Assembly (NCBI GenBank): GCA_040414495.1
Contig: JBEDUI010000268.1
Span: 1-16,542, forward strand
Direction: 5' to 3'
DNA length: 16,542 nt
Origin: DATAVB01 sp040414495
GTDB lineage: Bacteria > Actinomycetota > Actinomycetes > Mycobacteriales > QHCD01
Positions 13,679 through 16,542 of this stretch are shown in pieces (positions within the stretch are counted from its first letter, which is position 1; every line of letters begins with the position of its first letter). A program made the position numbers and the translations under genes. The notes under the pieces are model-generated. The model was not told the DNA's origin, made no database searches, and was given only the letters and a program-made list of their open reading frames with translations.

Positions 13679-14673
13679 CGACCTCGGTTGTCGGCGATGC
13701 GGTACGGTCCGCTCAACGCCCGGCCCAGGCGACGCAGGGTTGGAAGCGCTATCGCGGCCGGACGTTCTATGCGTTCATTTCGCCGTGGTTGCTGGGATTC
13801 ATCCTGCTGACGCTGTTTCCGCTCGGGTATGCGCTCTGGCTCAGCCTCACCAACTATGACGGCCTGACTGGTCGTTATCACTATGTCGGCGCGCAGAATT
13901 ACACTGACATCCTGAGCGACAACGATGCGCTGCACGCCTTGTGGCGTACCGGTCTGTACACGCTGATCACCGTACCCGCGGGAATTGTCCTGGGGCTGGC
14001 ATTGGCGGTGCTGGTCAACCGACCGATCAAGGGCCGTCCGTTGTTCCGCGCGTTGCTCTATATGCCAGCGGTGGTTCCGATCGTCGGGTCGGCGCTCTGC
14101 TTCAAGCTGCTGTTCAATTCCGACTACGGCATGCTGAACAGCGTGCTGGGATGGTTCGGCATTTCCTCCATCGACTGGCTGGCCGACCCGACGGTGTTCT
14201 GGGTGATGATCGCGATGACCCTCTGGGGCGTCGGTAGCACGATGATCATCTCGTTGTCGGGTCTGCAGGGGATCCCGCAGGAACTGCAGGAAGCGGCGCG
14301 GGTGGACGGCGCCAACGGCTGGCAGGTTTTCCGCCGCATCACAGTGCCGTTGCTCTCCCCGATCATTTTGTTCGAGGTGATCACCGGAGTCATCTTCGCG
14401 GTCCAGGCCTTCATTCCGGCCCTGTTGCTGTCGGTGCAGTCGGCGTCCACAACGGTCACCTCGGTGCCGCAGAGCAACTACCTCTACATGATCCACGTGT
14501 ACGCGCAGTACTTCGCTTACGGTCGATTCGGTTACGCCTCGGCCCTGCTGTGGGTGTTGTTCGCGCTGATTTTGATTCTCACGCTCGTCATCTTCAAGGC
14601 GAGCGCGAGCACGGTGTTCTACGAGAGCGGTCCCGATGAGCCGGCGACGCGCAGAGAGCGGCGGATGGCATGA
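13675..14673 (+). CDS. Sugar ABC transporter permease, MalF/UgpA type
   Basis: The 332-residue inner-membrane protein forms one half of the importer channel. It has a cytoplasmic N-terminus, a first membrane segment near 33-55, at least five more hydrophobic spans, and the EAA loop at 206-227 (EAARVDGANGWQVFRRITV, with the conserved Gly212) that docks on the ATPase. SGLQGIPQELQ precedes it, as in MalF-type permeases. The GTG start overlaps the stop of the binding-protein gene (GTGA), with AAGGAG eight bases upstream inside that gene. Its own stop overlaps the next permease as ATGA. Confidence 0.93.
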   Translation: MTTSVVGDAVRSAQRPAQATQGWKRYRGRTFYAFISPWLLGFILLTLFPLGYALWLSLTNYDGLTGRYHYVGAQNYTDILSDNDALHALWRTGLYTLITVPAGIVLGLALAVLVNRPIKGRPLFRALLYMPAVVPIVGSALCFKLLFNSDYGMLNSVLGWFGISSIDWLADPTVFWVMIAMTLWGVGSTMIISLSGLQGIPQELQEAARVDGANGWQVFRRITVPLLSPIILFEVITGVIFAVQAFIPALLLSVQSASTTVTSVPQSNYLYMIHVYAQYFAYGRFGYASALLWVLFALILILTLVIFKASASTVFYESGPDEPATRRERRMA

Positions 14674-15500
14674 GCATGCAGAGCAGAAGTGTTCCTCGTC
14701 AGTTCGCCACGTATGCGGTGCTCGCCGTCGTCTCGGTGCTGTTCATCATTCCGCTGCTGTGGCTGCTGTCCATCGCATTTAAGAATGCGGGCGAATTGGC
14801 CAGCGGCGCGTTGTTGCCGCATGCCTTCCGGTGGGCCAACTTCCACGACGCGCTGACCGTCATCCCCTTTGGACGGTACGCGCTCACCTCGTTCCTGCTC
14901 GCGACCGTGCAGTCGGTGCTGGCCACGCTCAGCTCGGCCATGGTCGGATTCGGTTTCGCGCGACTGCGGGCCCGGGGCAAGAAGGCGTTGTTCCTGATCG
15001 TGGTGGCGACACTGATGCTGCCGCAGATCGTGACACTGATCCCGACGTACCTCATCTTCGCCCGTATTCACCTGATCTACACCTACTGGCCGTGGGTGCT
15101 GTGGGGTCTGGCCGGATCGGCGTTCCTCATCTTCCTGTTCCGGCAGACGTTCACCTCGATGCCGATGGATCTGGAGGATGCAGCGATTATTGACGGTTGC
15201 GGCTATTTCCGTATCTTCGCCACGATCTTTTTGCCGCTGGCGAAGGCGGTAACCGTAACCGGTTTCATCCTGTCATTCACCGCGGCATGGGGCGATTTCA
15301 TCGCGCCGTCGCTGTTCCTGAGCCAGGACCGAACGACACTGGCCGTCGGCCTGAGCAACGGTTACACCACACCGCAGGGCACACCATTGGACAACGCGTT
15401 GGCTGCCGGCGCGTTCATTTACATTCTGCCGGTGCTGTTGTTGTTCGTGGTTGCGCAGCGTGCGTTCATTGGCGGATTCGTCACGTCCGGTTTGAAGTAA
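14670..15500 (+). CDS. Sugar ABC transporter permease, MalG/UgpE type
   Basis: The 276-residue inner-membrane protein is the second channel half. A first membrane segment lies at about 15-35, with further spans near 72-95, 106-130, 140-158, 190-212 and 247-265. The EAA loop is at 169-190 (EDAAIIDGCGYFRIFATIF, Gly176). The ATG overlaps the preceding stop (ATGA). No ATP-binding gene follows: a strong hairpin ends the operon 10 bases after the stop. In many actinobacteria a shared MsiK-type ATPase powers several CUT1 importers, so that is the likely arrangement here. Confidence 0.93.
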   Translation: MSMQSRSVPRQFATYAVLAVVSVLFIIPLLWLLSIAFKNAGELASGALLPHAFRWANFHDALTVIPFGRYALTSFLLATVQSVLATLSSAMVGFGFARLRARGKKALFLIVVATLMLPQIVTLIPTYLIFARIHLIYTYWPWVLWGLAGSAFLIFLFRQTFTSMPMDLEDAAIIDGCGYFRIFATIFLPLAKAVTVTGFILSFTAAWGDFIAPSLFLSQDRTTLAVGLSNGYTTPQGTPLDNALAAGAFIYILPVLLLFVVAQRAFIGGFVTSGLK

Positions 15501-15510
15501 CGGTCTATTC

Positions 15511-15548
15511 GCAGGCGGCCCCGGCGCATTAGTGCCGGGGCCGCCTGC
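15511..15548 (+). terminator. Strong hairpin terminator after the transporter operon
   Basis: A perfect 15-bp stem (GCAGGCGGCCCCGGC with its exact reverse complement) and an 8-base loop begins 10 bases after the second permease stop. There is no T-run. The symmetry would let it act in both directions. Confidence 0.9.
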
Positions 15549-15869
15549 TAGCCACGTCCTTGCGGCGGCGACCACGCTCACCCCTTAGCCGGCGGATTTC
15601 ATGACGTAGTCGGCGACAATGTAATGCACGGAAGTGCTTGTCCTGCTGGGGAACTTGGGCTTGCCTGAGTTCGCGGCCTGCTGCGCAGCGCCTAGCCGAC
15701 TGGCGCGCTCCGACTCGCCAGCCTGCCACCCGATGGGCCGCCGGCCCGTCACCCGACCGCTCGCGTTTGTTGTTGTCGCCGAGCTGGCGGAATCGCTTAT
15801 GTGGCGCGGATTGTGATGTTTTGGTGACCGGCAGTAATTCTTTTTGGGTAGCTCGTTCTGCGGCCAGAA
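15549..15869. other. Gap between transporter terminator and DUF222 promoter
   Basis: This 321-base stretch has no supported complete gene. A possible gene tail on the minus strand at 15585-15683 is noted separately. GTTCTG-CGGC-CAGAAC at 15855-15870 is a perfect 6-bp inverted repeat immediately before the damage-type promoter; GTTCT recurs at 15883 within the promoter spacer. Confidence 0.4.
15585..15683 (-). pseudogene. Possible orphan C-terminal gene fragment
   Basis: The minus-strand frame ending in TAA at 15587-15585 gives a tail (SGKPKFPSRTSTSVHYIVAD, then YVMKSAG) that reads like the end of a real protein. The frame upstream of it runs through sequence antisense to the DUF222 remnant and does not look like protein. 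I do not recognise a family. It could be a truncated leftover or chance. Confidence 0.2.
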
Positions 15870-15892
15870 CTGTCGGTGGGCCGTTCTAGAGT
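15870..15892 (+). promoter_or_regulatory. PafBC-type (RecA-independent DNA-damage) promoter, leaderless
   Basis: TGTCGGTG (15871-15878), eight bases, then TAGAGT (15887-15892) fits the actinobacterial RecA-NDp consensus TTGTCRGTG-N8-TAnnnT at every defined position but the first (C for a weakly conserved T). The -10 ends seven bases before the ATG at 15900, so transcription would start at or next to the start codon, giving a leaderless message; no Shine-Dalgarno sequence is present. DUF222/13E12 genes are known to be among those driven by such promoters in mycobacteria. Confidence 0.75.
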
Positions 15893-15899
15893 TTTGTGT

Positions 15900-16542
15900 A
15901 TGAGCAATGCGACGACTGCTGGCCCGGATTCCGGGGTGGATCTGGTCGGGTCGTTGCGTGCTGTCGTGGATCGGTTGGTCGAGGCGGAATACTGGCGGTT
16001 GTCCGCTACGCCTCTCACCGGCTGAGGCCAGAGCCTGAGTCCGCACGGCCCAGGCATTGGTCGGCTCAGTCGGCATCTCCGGTGAAATCGTCGAACCAGA
16101 ATTACCCGCCACCGCTGCCGCGGCCTCTGAAGGTGCGTTGTCGACGGAGCATGTGCGGGGTGATCGGTGAGGCGATGAAGAAATTGCCGCCCGCAGTCGG
16201 TACACAGGAACGAGCCGAGGCGGAACAATTCCTGGCTGACCAATCCCGCGACATTCACCCCAGCCGTATTCGCGTACTGGCCAAACGATTGCATGCCGTA
16301 CTCGATCCCGACGGCACTGTCGATGAGGACAAGCCGGACCGCCGCGAATTAGTATTCCGCCCTGATGTGGGCGGCATGGACTACATACGCGGCCGGCTCG
16401 ATTCTGAAGCCTCCGCCACCGTGCAAGCCGTGCTCGGCGCGTTGGCCCAACCCAAACCGGCCGTGGATGGCATTCCCGATACGCGGTCCAGGAGTCGGCG
16501 CACGGCCGACGCCCTCGTCGAAATGTGCAGCCGCGCCCTCGC
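15900..16542 (+). pseudogene. Decayed DUF222 (13E12-type) HNH-endonuclease-family gene, runs off the window
   Basis: Three reading frames must be joined to recover a DUF222 protein. The first (ATG 15900 to TGA 16025) gives VGSLRAVVDRLVEAEYWRLS, the usual N-terminus, then breaks off. The second, from about 16012, gives LSPAEARA, an in-frame TGA at 16036-16038, then VRTAQALVGSVG and VEPELPATAAAASEGALSTE. The third begins after an extra G in the GGGG run at 16157-16160 and stays open to the window end, with LAKRLHAVLDPDGTVDEDKP, RRELVFRPDVGGMDYIRGRL and TADALVEMCSRAL. Roughly 45-50 codons normally found between the first two blocks are missing. DUF222 proteins usually carry a C-terminal HNH nuclease motif, which would lie beyond the right edge. 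Related repeats in mycobacteria serve as phage integration sites. Confidence 0.8.

Noticed and set aside
13567..14496. Minus-strand open frame of 309 codons opposite the first permease
   Set aside because: The product is rich in R, Q, H and D in the pattern of a reversed membrane protein gene; the plus-strand permease has an EAA loop and membrane spans.
15585..16205. Minus-strand open frame of 206 codons across the right end
   Set aside because: Most of it is antisense to the DUF222 remnant and has no protein-like features; only its last 30 or so codons were kept as a weak fragment.

Overview
The window is high-GC DNA from an actinobacterium. The evidence is the codon use, the frequent GTG starts and overlapping stop/start junctions, an actinobacterial AMIN-like secreted protein, a DUF222 (13E12-type) gene remnant, and a promoter of the mycobacterial/actinobacterial DNA-damage (PafBC, RecA-independent) type. 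I cannot name the genus. Everything from position 1 to about 11.5 kb reads on the minus strand. The transporter operon and the DUF222 remnant at the right read on the plus strand.

Right to left along the minus strand, the left part (1-3268) is the start of a carbon-phosphorus lyase operon in the order phnF (GntR/HutC regulator), phnG, phnH, phnI, phnJ. The G/H, H/I and I/J junctions overlap by 1-4 bases, so the core complex genes are translationally coupled; phnJ runs off the window. PhnI has an unusual histidine-rich segment in its variable linker. Upstream of phnF lies an independent gene for a cysteine-rich protein with a pentapeptide-repeat tail (3376-4206).

The middle (4261-9729) looks like a carbohydrate or polyol oxidation locus. 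It holds an AraC-type regulator overlapping a Gfo/Idh/MocA oxidoreductase (8890-9729 and 7646-8893). After a 334-base regulatory gap come two further Gfo/Idh/MocA oxidoreductases and a PhyH-type iron/2-oxoglutarate dioxygenase (7311 down to 4305), ended by a GC-rich hairpin. Next come a secreted AMIN-like protein (9926-10468) and an FHA-domain protein with a helix-turn-helix-like C-terminus (10779-11504). A long gene-poor stretch (11505-12358) follows. A CUT1-type sugar ABC importer without its own ATPase then reads on the plus strand (substrate-binding lipoprotein and two permeases, 12359-15500), closed by a perfect 15-bp hairpin. The simplest reading is that the importer brings in a sugar-like substrate that the AraC/Gfo/PhyH genes process. 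That link is inferred from proximity only.

The right end (15870-16542) holds a decayed DUF222/HNH gene. It has a large internal deletion, an in-frame stop and a +1 frameshift, yet keeps what looks like an intact PafBC-type promoter placed for a leaderless transcript. I see no tRNA, rRNA, CRISPR array or complete insertion sequence.
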